A stretch of 64,000 bases of DNA from positions 496,001-560,000 of the forward strand of contig CAWCDJ010000003.1 of assembly GCA_963794265.1 (NCBI GenBank). The letters are read 5' to 3'. Below are positions 51,461 to 60,703 of this stretch, piece after piece (the first letter of the stretch is position 1; each line of letters opens with the position of its first letter). The DNA comes from CAWCDJ01 sp963794265 (lineage in GTDB: Bacteria > Acidobacteriota > Terriglobia > Bryobacterales > Bryobacteraceae). A program made the translations under genes and the position numbers. Under the pieces are notes generated by a model. The model was given only the letters and a program-made list of their open reading frames with translations, had not been told where the DNA came from and made no database searches.

Positions 51461-52762
51461 TCATTGTAATGAGTCCATTAGACTGTGGAGCAACCTGTTC
51501 AACTCCGGATCATTGTGACGCGCTTTCTCGATTTTGTTTATGGAGTGGATCACGGTAGTGTGATGCTTGCCGCCGAAGGCTCGCCCGATCTCGGGCAGCG
51601 AGGCGTCGGTAAGCTCTTTCACCAGGTACATGGCCACCTGCCGCGGGTACACGATCCGCTTGGTGTTGCTCTTTTCTTTCAGCTGCGATTGCTTGATCTG
51701 AAATCGTTCCGCCACGGCTTTCTGGATCGAATCGATCGTGATCTTGCGGTCCTGTATGTGAACCAGGTGCTTCAACACCTGCTGCGCCATCTGCAGGTGG
51801 ATGGGCGTGCCGGTGAGTGAAGAATAAGCGATCAGCTTCACCAGGGCGCCTTCGAGTTCGCGCACGTTCGATTTGGTCTTGGACGCCATGAACGTGCGAA
51901 CATCGTCCGGCAGTTTGACGTTCTCGGCTTCGGCCTTCTTGTCGAGAATGGCCATTTTGGTTTCGAGGTCCGGCGGTTGGATGTCCGCCATCAGGCCCCA
52001 CTCGAAGCGCGAGCGGAGGCGCTCCACCAGGCCGGGAATGTCTTTCGGGTGCGAGTCGCTCGAGATGACGATCTGCTTCTGGTGATCGTGGAGCTCGTTG
52101 AAGGTGTGGAAGAACTCTTCCTGCGTGCGTTCCTTGTTGCCCAGCAGTTGGACGTCGTCCACCAGCAGCACATCCGCATCGCGGTAGCGCTGATGGAAAT
52201 GCTGCATGCGGTCCGTCCGGATGCAGGCGATCATTTCATTCATGAACCGCTCGCTGGAAGTGTAGATCACGCGCATCGACCCGAAATTCTCGGTCAGTTG
52301 GCGGCCAATGGCGTGCATCAGGTGGGTTTTTCCCATGCCCACGCCGCCGTACAGAAACAGCGGGTTGTAGCTGCGGGAAGGATTGGTTGCCACCGAGCGG
52401 GCGGCGGCGTGCGCAAACTGGTTGCAGGCCCCCACTACAAACGAATCAAACGTGAACTTCGGATTCAGGTTGCTCACGGGCGATTCCAGTTCGGAATTTT
52501 CCGGCAAGGCGGCCGTGTGCCCGCGCGAGGGCTGCGCCTCGTACGCGATTTTCTCAATCGGCAAACCCAGATCCTGAATTCCCTTGTGAACCACCGCGGC
52601 GAACTCGGTTTCCAGCCATGTGCTGGTTTCCTGGTTGGGCACCGATACGAACAGAGTATCGCCGTCCATACCGGCGAATGCCGTGCCGCTCAACCAGTTT
52701 TGATAACTCGCTTCGCTCACTTTATGTTGCAGATAACTGCGAAGTTGATCCCAGAAATTCAT
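51461..52762 (-). CDS. dnaA: Chromosomal replication initiator DnaA
   Basis: 433 residues from ATG at 52760-52762 (MNFWDQLRSYLQHKVSEASY), chosen because it opens domain I; the frame continues to 52837. Domain I about 1-85; AAA+ domain with FLYGGVGMGKTHLMHAIG (Walker A) and LLVDDVQLLGNKERTQEEFF (Walker B); domain IV with IGRAFGGKHHTTVIHSINKI, the DnaA-box-binding signature. It melts oriC when ATP-bound. Two DnaA boxes lie just upstream, which suggests autoregulation. Confidence 0.97.
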   Translation of the reverse strand: MNFWDQLRSYLQHKVSEASYQNWLSGTAFAGMDGDTLFVSVPNQETSTWLETEFAAVVHKGIQDLGLPIEKIAYEAQPSRGHTAALPENSELESPVSNLNPKFTFDSFVVGACNQFAHAAARSVATNPSRSYNPLFLYGGVGMGKTHLMHAIGRQLTENFGSMRVIYTSSERFMNEMIACIRTDRMQHFHQRYRDADVLLVDDVQLLGNKERTQEEFFHTFNELHDHQKQIVISSDSHPKDIPGLVERLRSRFEWGLMADIQPPDLETKMAILDKKAEAENVKLPDDVRTFMASKTKSNVRELEGALVKLIAYSSLTGTPIHLQMAQQVLKHLVHIQDRKITIDSIQKAVAERFQIKQSQLKEKSNTKRIVYPRQVAMYLVKELTDASLPEIGRAFGGKHHTTVIHSINKIEKARHNDPELNRLLHSLMDSLQ

Positions 52763-52787
52763 AGCTCGAACACACCACCGGCATGAA

Positions 52788-52808
52788 TTTTCCACATACT
52801 TTTCCACA
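52788..52808. promoter_or_regulatory. Two DnaA-box-like sites upstream of dnaA
   Basis: TTTTCCACA at 52788-52796 and 52800-52808, both matching TTWTNCACA, 12 bases apart and about 25-45 bases from the dnaA start. Likely binding sites for DnaA in autoregulation or origin function. Confidence 0.6.
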
Positions 52809-52983
52809 TCAGCGTGGGATCGGTGTGGGTGCGGCACCGAGCGGGTTGCCGACCGGCTTTCCCGTCTCGCACCGAGGTAGCCAGTGCCTCCGTCTCTTCA
52901 GAACCGACCTGTAGTCTAGCACACCGTCCAAGCTTTGCTGCAAGTTTATAACTAGCTCAGTTTCAGCGGAATAGAGGCAACGT

Positions 52984-53012
52984 TTGACACCGGTTCTGTT
53001 CTGGGTCACAAT
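52984..53012 (+). promoter_or_regulatory. Promoter of tRNA-Gly
   Basis: TTGACA at 52984-52989 and CACAAT at 53007-53012 with a 17-base spacer, placing the transcription start about 9 bases before the mature tRNA 5' end. The -35 matches consensus fully and the -10 has two differences. Confidence 0.6.
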
Positions 53013-53027
53013 AGGATTTTCCGTCGG

Positions 53028-53103
53028 GCGGGAGTAACTCAGCTGGTAGAGTGCGACCTTGCCAAGGTCGATGTCGCGGGTTCGAATCCCGTCTCCCGCT
53101 CCA
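53028..53103 (+). tRNA. tRNA-Gly(GCC)
   Basis: 76 bases with encoded CCA (53101-53103). Acceptor GCGGGAG/CTCCCGC, discriminator T; anticodon stem CGACC/GGTCG with loop TTGCCAA, anticodon GCC; T arm GCGGG-TTCGAAT-CCCGT. 28 bases before the next gene start. Confidence 0.95.
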
Positions 53104-53130
53104 TATATAAACGTTCCCTCCGGAACAACC

Positions 53131-53751
53131 ATGACGAAGCATCTATTGTTGGTCTTCTGTCTTCCCCTCCTTGCACTTGCCCAGGATTACAAACTGGAAC
53201 CCATCTCGACGCCGCCCGCGGGCGTGCCCGCTGCCTACACCTCGGTGATCGATTCGCACGGCTACCGGGTGGTGGGTCCGAGTGGTCCCTGGTGCGAAGT
53301 GTGGTTCCAGAAGTCGATTCCCACGGGCGCCAAGCCGTCCGACCCGGCCATTACGCTGCCGATCGCCCAGGGGACCTTGCTCGGGGTGATCCGGTTTCCC
53401 AACGGCGGAGAGGACCGGCGCGGCCAGACCATCAAGCCCGGCATCTACACCATGCGGTACAGCGATTTTCCCGTGGATGGAGCGCATCAGGGAGTGGCCC
53501 CGCAGCGCGATTTCGCCCTCCTGACCCCGCTGGCCAACGATGCCGATCCGGCGGCCATGCCGAATTTCGACAAACTGGTGAGCATGAGCAAGACCAGCGG
53601 TACCGCCCATCCAGCGGTCTTCTCGCTCGAGACCCCGGCGGGTACCACCTTCCCGGAGGTCACCAAAGAGGGGGACCACGATACGGTGCTCAACGTCAAG
53701 GTCGGCAACCTGCAGATCGCCCTCATCGTCGCCGGCAAATACGAAGGTTAG
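53131..53751 (+). CDS. Exported protein of unknown function
   Basis: 206 residues from ATG at 53131; the frame extends upstream through the tRNA, which is not coding. Signal peptide TKHLLLVFCLPLLALAQ. The mature part is a beta-rich domain of the kind common in acidobacterial exported proteins (GPWCEVWFQKSIPTG, LGVIRFPNGGEDRRGQTIKP then GIYTMRYSDFPVDG), reminiscent of DUF2911-type proteins. Function unknown. Confidence 0.65.
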   Translation: MTKHLLLVFCLPLLALAQDYKLEPISTPPAGVPAAYTSVIDSHGYRVVGPSGPWCEVWFQKSIPTGAKPSDPAITLPIAQGTLLGVIRFPNGGEDRRGQTIKPGIYTMRYSDFPVDGAHQGVAPQRDFALLTPLANDADPAAMPNFDKLVSMSKTSGTAHPAVFSLETPAGTTFPEVTKEGDHDTVLNVKVGNLQIALIVAGKYEG

Positions 53752-53792
53752 CCGCGAAACCGATCCATATCCGTTTCGTCTAACCGCACGGG

Positions 53793-56270
53793 ATGCTCCA
53801 GGATATCCGCTACGCGTACCGGAACCTCCGGCGATCTCCACTCTTCACTTCGATCGCGCTGCTCTCGCTGGCGCTCGGAATCGGGGCAAACTCCGCCATC
53901 TTCGCCATAGCCGACCAGGTGCTGCTGCGGTTGCTGCCCGTTCGGCACGCGAGCGAGTTGCTTTCCTTCACGAGTCCCGGTCCGCAGAGTGGCCATGTGT
54001 GGGGAGAGAACCGGTTCTCGTATCCGATGTTCCAGGATCTGCGCGACCATAACCTGGTTTTTGCCAAGGTGGCGGCGCGCTTCGACACTCCGCTGAACCT
54101 CAGCTACCACAACCAGAGCGAACAGGTTACGGCCGAAATCGTCTCCGGGAATTACTTCGACACCCTGGGCCTTCCGACGGCCATCGGCCGAGGCCTGAGT
54201 TCCGACGACAACCGCGTGCCGGGCGGCCATTCGGTGGCGGTGCTGACCTACGACTACTGGAAGACGCGCCTGGGCGGCGACCCCGCCATCCTCAACCAGG
54301 TTCTGCTGCTGAACGGGCATCCCATGACGGTGATCGGGGTGGCTGCGCCCGGGTATCGCGGGTTCGACATAGGGCAGCGGGTGGACGTGCTGGTGCCGGC
54401 CATGATGAAGGCGCAGATGACGCCCACCTGGAACGGCCTGGATGATCGCCGCGTGATCTGGCTGCAACTGGTGGGGCGCCTGAAACCGGGCGTGACCGTA
54501 CAGCAGGCCGAGGCCAGCCTTCAGCCTTACTACCGTGCGCTGCTCGAAATGGAGGCCCGCGACATTCCCTTCCGGTTCGCGCGAAGCCGGAAGCAATTCG
54601 TCTCCAAACCGCTGAAATTCGTGCCGGCGGGCCGCGGCATCTCCGATTTTCGCGATCAATTCGGCCAGCCGCTGCGGATTCTGGCAGGGATTGTGGGGCT
54701 GCTGCTGCTGATCGCGTGCGCCAACCTGGCGAACCTGCTGCTGGCGAGGGCCGCGGGAAGGCGGAAGGAGATTGCGCTGCGGCTGGCCATGGGGGCGAGC
54801 CGCTACCGGCTGGTACGGCAACTGGTGGTGGAGAGCCTGGTGCTGTCGTTGGCCGGCGCGGCGCTCGGATTGGTTTGCGCCGCCTGGGCGGTGGGTGGCC
54901 TGCTCGGAATGCTGTCGGGCGCGGGAAATTTGGGGGTTACCGGCTCGCTCGATTGGCGCGTCTTCGGGTTTACGTTCGCCCTGGCGCTGGCGACGGGCGT
55001 GCTGTTCGGGCTGGTGCCGGCGTGGCAGGCTACCTCCCCGGGGCTCGCAAATGCGCTGAAGGACCAGGCGGCGAGCGTTTCCCCGGGGGCTGGGCACGTG
55101 CGCCTGCGGAAGCTGCTGGTGGTTTCGCAGTTTGCGCTTTCGCTGCTGCTGCTGATCGCGGCCGCCCTGTTCTCGCGCTCGCTCGGCAACCTGCGCCACG
55201 TAGACCTGGGCTTCCGCGGCGAATCTCTGCTGGCGTTCGACCTGGACCCCGAGCTGAACGCCTACTCGCCGGAGCGCATAAGGCTCTTCGCCGGCACGAT
55301 TCAGGAGCGCGTGGCCGCGATTCCGGGCGTCGAGGCCGCCGCTATCGGGGTGAACCCGGTGGTGGGCGACAACATCGATATGCGCACGGTGCACGTGGAG
55401 GGATACCAGCCGCGCGAAGACGAGGACATGAACCCGTATGCCGACTCGGTGAGCCCCGGCTATTTTGCGACTCTGGGAATCCCGCTGCGAATGGGCCGCG
55501 AGTTCAACCAGGCCGACCGGTTCCGGGCGCCCCGGGTGGCCATCGTGAATACCGCCTTCGCGACCTATTTCTTCAAGGGGGAGAACCCGCTCGGCCGCCG
55601 CTTCGGATTCGGCCACGATAAAGGTTATCCGATCGAGATCGTGGGGGTGGTGGCGAACTCCAAGTACTCGCGAGTGGAGGAAAAGACGCCGCGCGCGGTA
55701 TATCTGCCGTTCGCTCAGGAGGAGCAACCCGGTTCGCTGGTGGTGTATGCCAGGGCCGCGGGCGATCCGAAAGGCCTGTTCGCGACGATCCGGCGCACGG
55801 TGCGGAGGGTGGATCCGGTGCTCCCCGTCAATCGCCTGCGGACCATGCGGGAACAGGTGGATTCGAACCTCTCGGCGCAGCGGCTGATCGCCACGCTCTC
55901 CGGCTTCTTCGCCGGCCTGGCAACGATTCTGGCGGCCATCGGGCTGTACGGCGTGATGGCCTACACGGTGACGCGGCGAACGCGCGAGATTGGCATCCGC
56001 CTGGCGCTGGGCGCGGCGCGGGGCAGCGTGCTGCGGCTGGTGATGCGCGAGGTGGCGGTTCTGACCGCCGCCGGCGTGGCGATCGCGCTGCCTGCCTCGG
56101 CGGCGCTCTCGCGCCTGCTGCGCTCGGAACTCTACGGAGTGGGTCCCAACGATCCGCTGAGCGTAGCGGCAGCGTTGATCGCGCTGGTGGCCGTGGCGCT
56201 GGTGGCGGGCTACATTCCGGCGGAGCGCGCCACGCGGGTGAATCCGAATATTGCATTGAGATACGAGTAA
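53793..56270 (+). CDS. Acidobacterial duplicated orphan ABC permease (ADOP)
   Basis: 825 residues. MLQDIRYAYRNLRRSPLFTS start and LALGIGANSAIFAIADQVLL are diagnostic of this family. Two MacB-like halves: helix, periplasmic core (about 45-270) and three helices (about 285-400), then again helix, core (about 445-690) and three helices to the end, with cytoplasmic loops AAGRRKEIALRLAMGASRYR and TRRTREIGIRLALGAARGSV. It is an FtsX/MacB fold without a fused or adjacent ATPase. Very abundant in Acidobacteria; function unproved, probably export or mechanotransmission. Confidence 0.9.
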   Translation: MLQDIRYAYRNLRRSPLFTSIALLSLALGIGANSAIFAIADQVLLRLLPVRHASELLSFTSPGPQSGHVWGENRFSYPMFQDLRDHNLVFAKVAARFDTPLNLSYHNQSEQVTAEIVSGNYFDTLGLPTAIGRGLSSDDNRVPGGHSVAVLTYDYWKTRLGGDPAILNQVLLLNGHPMTVIGVAAPGYRGFDIGQRVDVLVPAMMKAQMTPTWNGLDDRRVIWLQLVGRLKPGVTVQQAEASLQPYYRALLEMEARDIPFRFARSRKQFVSKPLKFVPAGRGISDFRDQFGQPLRILAGIVGLLLLIACANLANLLLARAAGRRKEIALRLAMGASRYRLVRQLVVESLVLSLAGAALGLVCAAWAVGGLLGMLSGAGNLGVTGSLDWRVFGFTFALALATGVLFGLVPAWQATSPGLANALKDQAASVSPGAGHVRLRKLLVVSQFALSLLLLIAAALFSRSLGNLRHVDLGFRGESLLAFDLDPELNAYSPERIRLFAGTIQERVAAIPGVEAAAIGVNPVVGDNIDMRTVHVEGYQPREDEDMNPYADSVSPGYFATLGIPLRMGREFNQADRFRAPRVAIVNTAFATYFFKGENPLGRRFGFGHDKGYPIEIVGVVANSKYSRVEEKTPRAVYLPFAQEEQPGSLVVYARAAGDPKGLFATIRRTVRRVDPVLPVNRLRTMREQVDSNLSAQRLIATLSGFFAGLATILAAIGLYGVMAYTVTRRTREIGIRLALGAARGSVLRLVMREVAVLTAAGVAIALPASAALSRLLRSELYGVGPNDPLSVAAALIALVAVALVAGYIPAERATRVNPNIALRYE

Positions 56271-56276
56271 GTCTGG

Positions 56277-56302
56277 CCCGCTCCCTCACGGTCGCGGCTC
56301 TG
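56277..56302. repeat. Dispersed repeat unit, single copy
   Basis: CCCGCTCCCTCACGGTCGCGG then CTCTG, seven bases after the ADOP stop. Nearly the same as the plus arm at 47613-47638, and related to 32894-32919 and 39487-39511. Confidence 0.6.
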
Positions 56303-56362
56303 GGGGTCGCTGTGCAGTGCATCGGCACGCGAGTCTCTCCAATGGGATTCTATACTCGTACT

Positions 56363-57187
56363 ATGTCCGGCACCCTCTTCATCGTCGCAACCCCGATCGG
56401 GAATCTCGGAGACATCACGTACCGAGCGGTGGAGGTGCTGCGCGCGGTGGACGCGATCGCCTGCGAAGACACGCGGCAGACCCGCAAGCTGCTGGACCAT
56501 TACGGGATCCAGAAGCCGACATTCAGCTACCACGAGCACAACGAAGCGGAACGGACCCCGGAACTTGCCGCGCGGCTGCACGCGGGCGAGACCATCGCAC
56601 TCGTCTCGGACGCCGGGATGCCGCTGGTATCGGACCCCGGGTACCGGCTGGTCCGCGCCGCCATCGAAGAGGGAATCGAGGTGCATCCGATTCCGGGACC
56701 CTCGGCGGCCCTGACGGCGCTTTCCGCGGCGGGGCTCCCCACCGATGCTTTCCACTTCGCCGGCTTTCTGCCGCATAAGCCCGGGCAGCGCGCGAAAGCT
56801 CTCGAAGCCCTGGCGGACGAGTCCGCCACCCTGATCTTTTACGAAGCGCCGCACCGCATCCTCGAAGGCCTGGAGGCGATCGAGCAAGTGCTGGGACCGC
56901 GGCCGGTGGTGGTGGCGCGCGAGCTCACCAAGATCCACGAAGAGTTTCTGAGGGGCACGGCGGAAGAGATTCGCGGCGAGCTCGCCGGGCGGAATACGAT
57001 CAAAGGCGAGTTCACCATACTGGTGGGCAAGGCGGCCCGGCCGGTGGCCGACGACCAGCCGGTCGAAGTCGCGGTGGAGGCACTGATGCGCGCCGGCACC
57101 CCGCGGATGGACGCCATCAAGCAGGTGGCGCGGCGGCGAGGAGTTTCGAAACGGGAGGTTTATGACCAGCTTTTGCGTGAGAAGTAG
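56363..57187 (+). CDS. rsmI: 16S rRNA (cytidine1402-2'-O)-methyltransferase RsmI
   Basis: 274 residues from ATG at 56363 (MSGTLFIVATPIGNLGDITY). Tetrapyrrole-methylase fold: IACEDTRQTRKLLDHYGI, LVSDAGMPLVSDPGYRLV, VHPIPGPSAALTALSAAGL, RELTKIHEEFLRGTAEEIRG, and C-terminal DAIKQVARRRGVSKREVYDQ. Methylates C1402 of 16S rRNA at the P site with SAM. Its 3' end overlaps the next gene by 26 bases. Confidence 0.95.
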   Translation: MSGTLFIVATPIGNLGDITYRAVEVLRAVDAIACEDTRQTRKLLDHYGIQKPTFSYHEHNEAERTPELAARLHAGETIALVSDAGMPLVSDPGYRLVRAAIEEGIEVHPIPGPSAALTALSAAGLPTDAFHFAGFLPHKPGQRAKALEALADESATLIFYEAPHRILEGLEAIEQVLGPRPVVVARELTKIHEEFLRGTAEEIRGELAGRNTIKGEFTILVGKAARPVADDQPVEVAVEALMRAGTPRMDAIKQVARRRGVSKREVYDQLLREK

Positions 57188-58676
57188 CCTGCTGCTGGCG
57201 TGCGTTTGCGCAGCCGCGGCGCAGGATTACGTCGACCGGACGGTGGAACGGGCGCGTCGCGAGTTCGACGTGCCGGGCATCGCGGTGGCCGTCGCGAAAG
57301 ACGGGCGGGTCGTGCTCGAGAAGGGCTACGGAGTGCGGAAGCTGGGCGAAGCCGCGCCGGTGACGCCCGAATCCCTGTTCCGCATCGCTTCGAATACCAA
57401 GGCCTTCACCACCGCGGCGCTCGCCATGCTGGTGGACGAGGGGAAGATCCGCTGGGACGACCGCGTGATCGACCACATGCCCGAGTTCCAGATGTACGAC
57501 CCCTACGTGACGCACGAAATGACCATCCGCGACCTGCTGGTGCACCGCAGCGGGCTGGGGCTCGGCGCGGGCGACCTGATGTTCTGGCCGGCCACCGATT
57601 TCACGCGCGACCAGATCATCCGGCGGCTCCGGTTCCTGAAGCCGGCCAGCAGCTTCCGCAGCCGGTACGCGTACGACAACCTGCTCTACCTGGTGGCCGG
57701 CCAGATGATTCCGCGGATTACGGGAAAGAGCTGGGAGGAGTTCGTCCGCGAGCGCATTTTCGAGCCGCTCGGTATGACCCATACCAATGCCAGCACGCCG
57801 CAACTCGTGGCCGCGGCCGACGTCGCCACGCCACACGCCCTGGCCGATGGCAAGCTGGTGGCGCTGGCGCAGACGAACCACGACAACAACGCGCCGGCCG
57901 GGTCGATTAACTCGTGCGCGGCCGATTTGGCAAAGTGGATGATCGCGCAACTGGGCCGCGGAGTGTATCCAGGCGGCCGGTTGTTCAGCGAGGCGCAATC
58001 GAAAGAGATGTGGTCGGCGCAGACGATTCTGCCGATTGAGGACTCACCGAAGGGCGCTCCTGCCGTGCTCAGACCGATGTTCAGCGCGTACGGCCTGGGA
58101 TGGATGCTGCGCGACTGGCGGGGGAAGAAGATGGTTTACCACACGGGAAGCCTGGCGGGATACGTGTCCCGGACCACGCTGATTCCCGAACTGGGGCTGG
58201 GGGTGGTGGTCCTGACCAACCAGGAGGCCACGGCGGCGCATGCCGCGATCGCCTACACGATTGTCGACCACTACCTTAGCGCGCCGGAGATCGACTGGGT
58301 CGGAGCGCTTCGGGAGACCGCGCCCAAAGAACCCGCGCCGGCACAGCGGAACGCGGCATCGAAGCCCTCGCTGCCGCTCGCGGCCTATGTGGGGCGCTAT
58401 CGGGACGCCTGGTACGGCGACGTGCTGGTCGGGCAGTCGGGCCCCGGGCTTTCCATCTCGTTCACCCACACGAAACAGTTGGCGGGCGCGCTGGAACACT
58501 GGCAGTACGACACTTTCGTGGCGCGCTGGAAAGATCGCTCGCTGAACGCGGATGCCTTCGTGACGTTTTCGCTCGGTCCGGACGGCAAAATCCAGGAGGT
58601 GAAGGTGAAGCCGGTCTCCCCGCTGACGGACTTCAGCTTCGATTTCGAGGACCTGGTACTCGAACCGGTCCGGTAG
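57162..58676 (+). CDS. Serine beta-lactamase-family hydrolase
   Basis: 504 residues. N-terminal signal peptide (SLLLACVCAAAAQ). Class C beta-lactamase/DD-peptidase fold: FRIASNTKAFTTAALAML with SxxK (Ser nucleophile, Lys), RSRYAYDNLLYLVAGQMI with YxN, MVYHTGSLAGYVS as the third box (HTG). A C-terminal 100-residue DUF3471-like beta domain follows. Such secreted enzymes are often esterases or peptidases rather than true antibiotic resistance enzymes. Translationally linked to rsmI by overlap. Confidence 0.88.
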   Translation: MTSFCVRSSLLLACVCAAAAQDYVDRTVERARREFDVPGIAVAVAKDGRVVLEKGYGVRKLGEAAPVTPESLFRIASNTKAFTTAALAMLVDEGKIRWDDRVIDHMPEFQMYDPYVTHEMTIRDLLVHRSGLGLGAGDLMFWPATDFTRDQIIRRLRFLKPASSFRSRYAYDNLLYLVAGQMIPRITGKSWEEFVRERIFEPLGMTHTNASTPQLVAAADVATPHALADGKLVALAQTNHDNNAPAGSINSCAADLAKWMIAQLGRGVYPGGRLFSEAQSKEMWSAQTILPIEDSPKGAPAVLRPMFSAYGLGWMLRDWRGKKMVYHTGSLAGYVSRTTLIPELGLGVVVLTNQEATAAHAAIAYTIVDHYLSAPEIDWVGALRETAPKEPAPAQRNAASKPSLPLAAYVGRYRDAWYGDVLVGQSGPGLSISFTHTKQLAGALEHWQYDTFVARWKDRSLNADAFVTFSLGPDGKIQEVKVKPVSPLTDFSFDFEDLVLEPVR

Positions 58677-58729
58677 GCACCGGATTTCTGAGAATTCCAA
58701 GTTGGCGCGGCACCATCTCCACAAAGCAT

Positions 58730-60703
58730 ATGCGTGTCGCTGTAATGCGGACCGAGGGATCGCCCCCTCGGTCCTGTCGTGTCGTTTGTGCGGCGGTAGA
58801 GCTCGCGCTGTTTGCCTGCGCGCCGATTCTCGCGCAAAAACCCGACCCCGCCTATGCACCCCTTTCGCGAGCCTATGAGGAGCTCGGCCAGAAGCGCTAC
58901 GATGCCGCGATTGCCGATTTTCTGAGCGGCATCGAGGCTGCGCCGGTCCGGCCTGGACCGCGAAAAGACCTAGCGTACACCTATCTTAAGGTGGGCGAGA
59001 ACGACTTGGCGCGCGACCAGTTCGGCGAGGCCATGCGTCTCGATCCGAAAGACACGCACGTGGCGATGGAGTACGCCTTCCTGTGCTACGAGTCGAAGCG
59101 GCAGGCCGAGGCGCGGCGAATCTTCGATCGCATCCGCAAAACCGGCGACCCGGTGGCCGAGCAAGCGTTCCAGAACATCGACCGGCCGCTGACGGAGGGG
59201 ATCGAGCGGTGGAAACAGGCGATCGCGCGGGGCGCGGACAATTTCAACGCGCATTTCGAACTGGCGACCCTGGCCGAGCAGCGCGACGAGCTGGAACTGG
59301 CGGCAGCCGAATACGAGAAAGCGTGGCGGCTGGTGCTCGAGCGGCGCCCGGTGCTGGTGGATCTGGGCCGCGTGTGGAGAGCGCTGGGGCGGAATGACGA
59401 TGCCATGGCTGCCTTGCTGGATGCCTCACGGGGCGGCGAGGCGCGTGCGGCGGAAATGGCCCGCGAGCTGATGCCGGGGCGCTACCCGTATGTCGCCGAG
59501 TTCCAGCGGGCGCTGGCGTTCGACCCGGCGAACGGAGAGTTGCGCCGGGAGTTCGCGTACCTGCTGCTCAAGATGAAACGGCAGCCGGAAGCCGAACAGC
59601 AGTTCCGGGTGTTGGTCGAACGCGACCCGAACGATCTGCTGTCGGCGACCCAGCTCGGGTTTCTCCTATATGCGCGGGGCGAGCGCGCGGCTGCCCAACC
59701 GCTCTTCGACCGTGTGCTCAAGGGCAAGGATGAAGAGCTTGCGGACCGTGTTCGCGCGGTTCTGCGAATGCCGCAGGTGCTGAAATCGAGGGGTCCCGCC
59801 GCATCGGCGTCGATCGATGCCAAGGTGATGGCGGAGCGGAGCATCAAGGCGGGGTACCTGAAAGATGCGCTGAAGTATCTTCAGGTGGCCCAGGAAGCGG
59901 ATCCGGGCGATTTCAACGTGATGCTGAAACTGGGCTGGACGCTGAACCTGCTGCACCAGGACCGGGAAGCCGTCCAGTGGTTCGACCTGGCGCGCAAGAG
60001 TTCCGATTCCGAGATCGCCGCGGAGGCGGGAAAGGCGTGGGGGAACCTGCGCAACGAGGGCGAGCGGGTGCGGATCTCGGGGTGGTTCTATCCGTCATAC
60101 TCGTCGCGGTGGCGCGACCTGTTCGGCTACGGGCAGGTTCGCGCCGAGGTGCGGACCGGCCTGCATATTCAGCCGTATGTCAGTGTCCGGCTGGTGGGCG
60201 ATACGCGCCAAACGATGGGCGCGCTGTCGCCCCAGTACCTCTCGGAAAGCGCTGTGATCGTGGCGGCGGGGGTCGGCACGGACACCTGGCACGGAGTCAG
60301 GGCGTGGGGGGAGGCGGGGTGGGAGCTCAGCTACCTGAAGCGGAGCATGGTGCCGGACTACCGGGGAGGAGTCTCCGCCTACCGCCGGTTCGGACGCTTT
60401 GCGGATGCCACGCTCGACGCCCTCTACATTTCGCGGTTCGACAAGGATTTTCTGGTGTACAGTCAGAACCGCGTGGGCTATTTGGCGGGGCCGGTCGCAC
60501 CATATTGGAATCTGAACGGGACCCTGGATGCGCGCGGGGAGGCGTGGGCGAATATCGTAGAAACAGGCCCTGGTATCCGCTTTGCCGGACGTCCGCTGCC
60601 GGCTTCCACGTGGGTGAGGTTGGACCTGGTGCGCGGCGAGTACCGCACGGGGGCGGTGTACACGGATATGCGGGCGGGGGTCTGGTATGCGTTTACTCGT
60701 TAG
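58730..60703 (+). CDS. TPR protein with C-terminal outer-membrane barrel-like domain
   Basis: 657 residues; signal peptide around CRVVCAAVELALFACAPILA. Residues 45-440 are TPR repeats (AYEELGQKRYDAAIADFLSG, FNVMLKLGWTLNLLHQDREA). Residues 450-657 contain amphipathic strands (GWFYPSYSSRWRDLFGYGQV, FADATLDALYISRFDKDFLV, TGAVYTDMRAGVWYAFTR) ending in Phe-Thr-Arg, like the C-terminal domain of the N4 adsorption protein A (NfrA) and PgaA-type exporters. A 10-bp hairpin lies within its first codons. Its end overlaps the next gene by 17 bases, so the two probably work together in polysaccharide export. Confidence 0.7.
   Translation: MRVAVMRTEGSPPRSCRVVCAAVELALFACAPILAQKPDPAYAPLSRAYEELGQKRYDAAIADFLSGIEAAPVRPGPRKDLAYTYLKVGENDLARDQFGEAMRLDPKDTHVAMEYAFLCYESKRQAEARRIFDRIRKTGDPVAEQAFQNIDRPLTEGIERWKQAIARGADNFNAHFELATLAEQRDELELAAAEYEKAWRLVLERRPVLVDLGRVWRALGRNDDAMAALLDASRGGEARAAEMARELMPGRYPYVAEFQRALAFDPANGELRREFAYLLLKMKRQPEAEQQFRVLVERDPNDLLSATQLGFLLYARGERAAAQPLFDRVLKGKDEELADRVRAVLRMPQVLKSRGPAASASIDAKVMAERSIKAGYLKDALKYLQVAQEADPGDFNVMLKLGWTLNLLHQDREAVQWFDLARKSSDSEIAAEAGKAWGNLRNEGERVRISGWFYPSYSSRWRDLFGYGQVRAEVRTGLHIQPYVSVRLVGDTRQTMGALSPQYLSESAVIVAAGVGTDTWHGVRAWGEAGWELSYLKRSMVPDYRGGVSAYRRFGRFADATLDALYISRFDKDFLVYSQNRVGYLAGPVAPYWNLNGTLDARGEAWANIVETGPGIRFAGRPLPASTWVRLDLVRGEYRTGAVYTDMRAGVWYAFTR
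58749..58774 (+). other. Hairpin in the 5' coding region of the TPR gene
   Basis: GGACCGAGGG (58749-58758) and CCCTCGGTCC (58765-58774) form a perfect 10-bp stem with loop ATCGCC, 20 bases after the ATG at 58730. It could control translation, or mark a palindromic repeat that has become coding. Confidence 0.45.

Noticed and set aside
57162..58676. True beta-lactamase resistance gene
   Set aside because: The SxxK/YxN fold is shared by many secreted esterases and peptidases, and the C-terminal DUF3471-like domain points away from a dedicated resistance enzyme.
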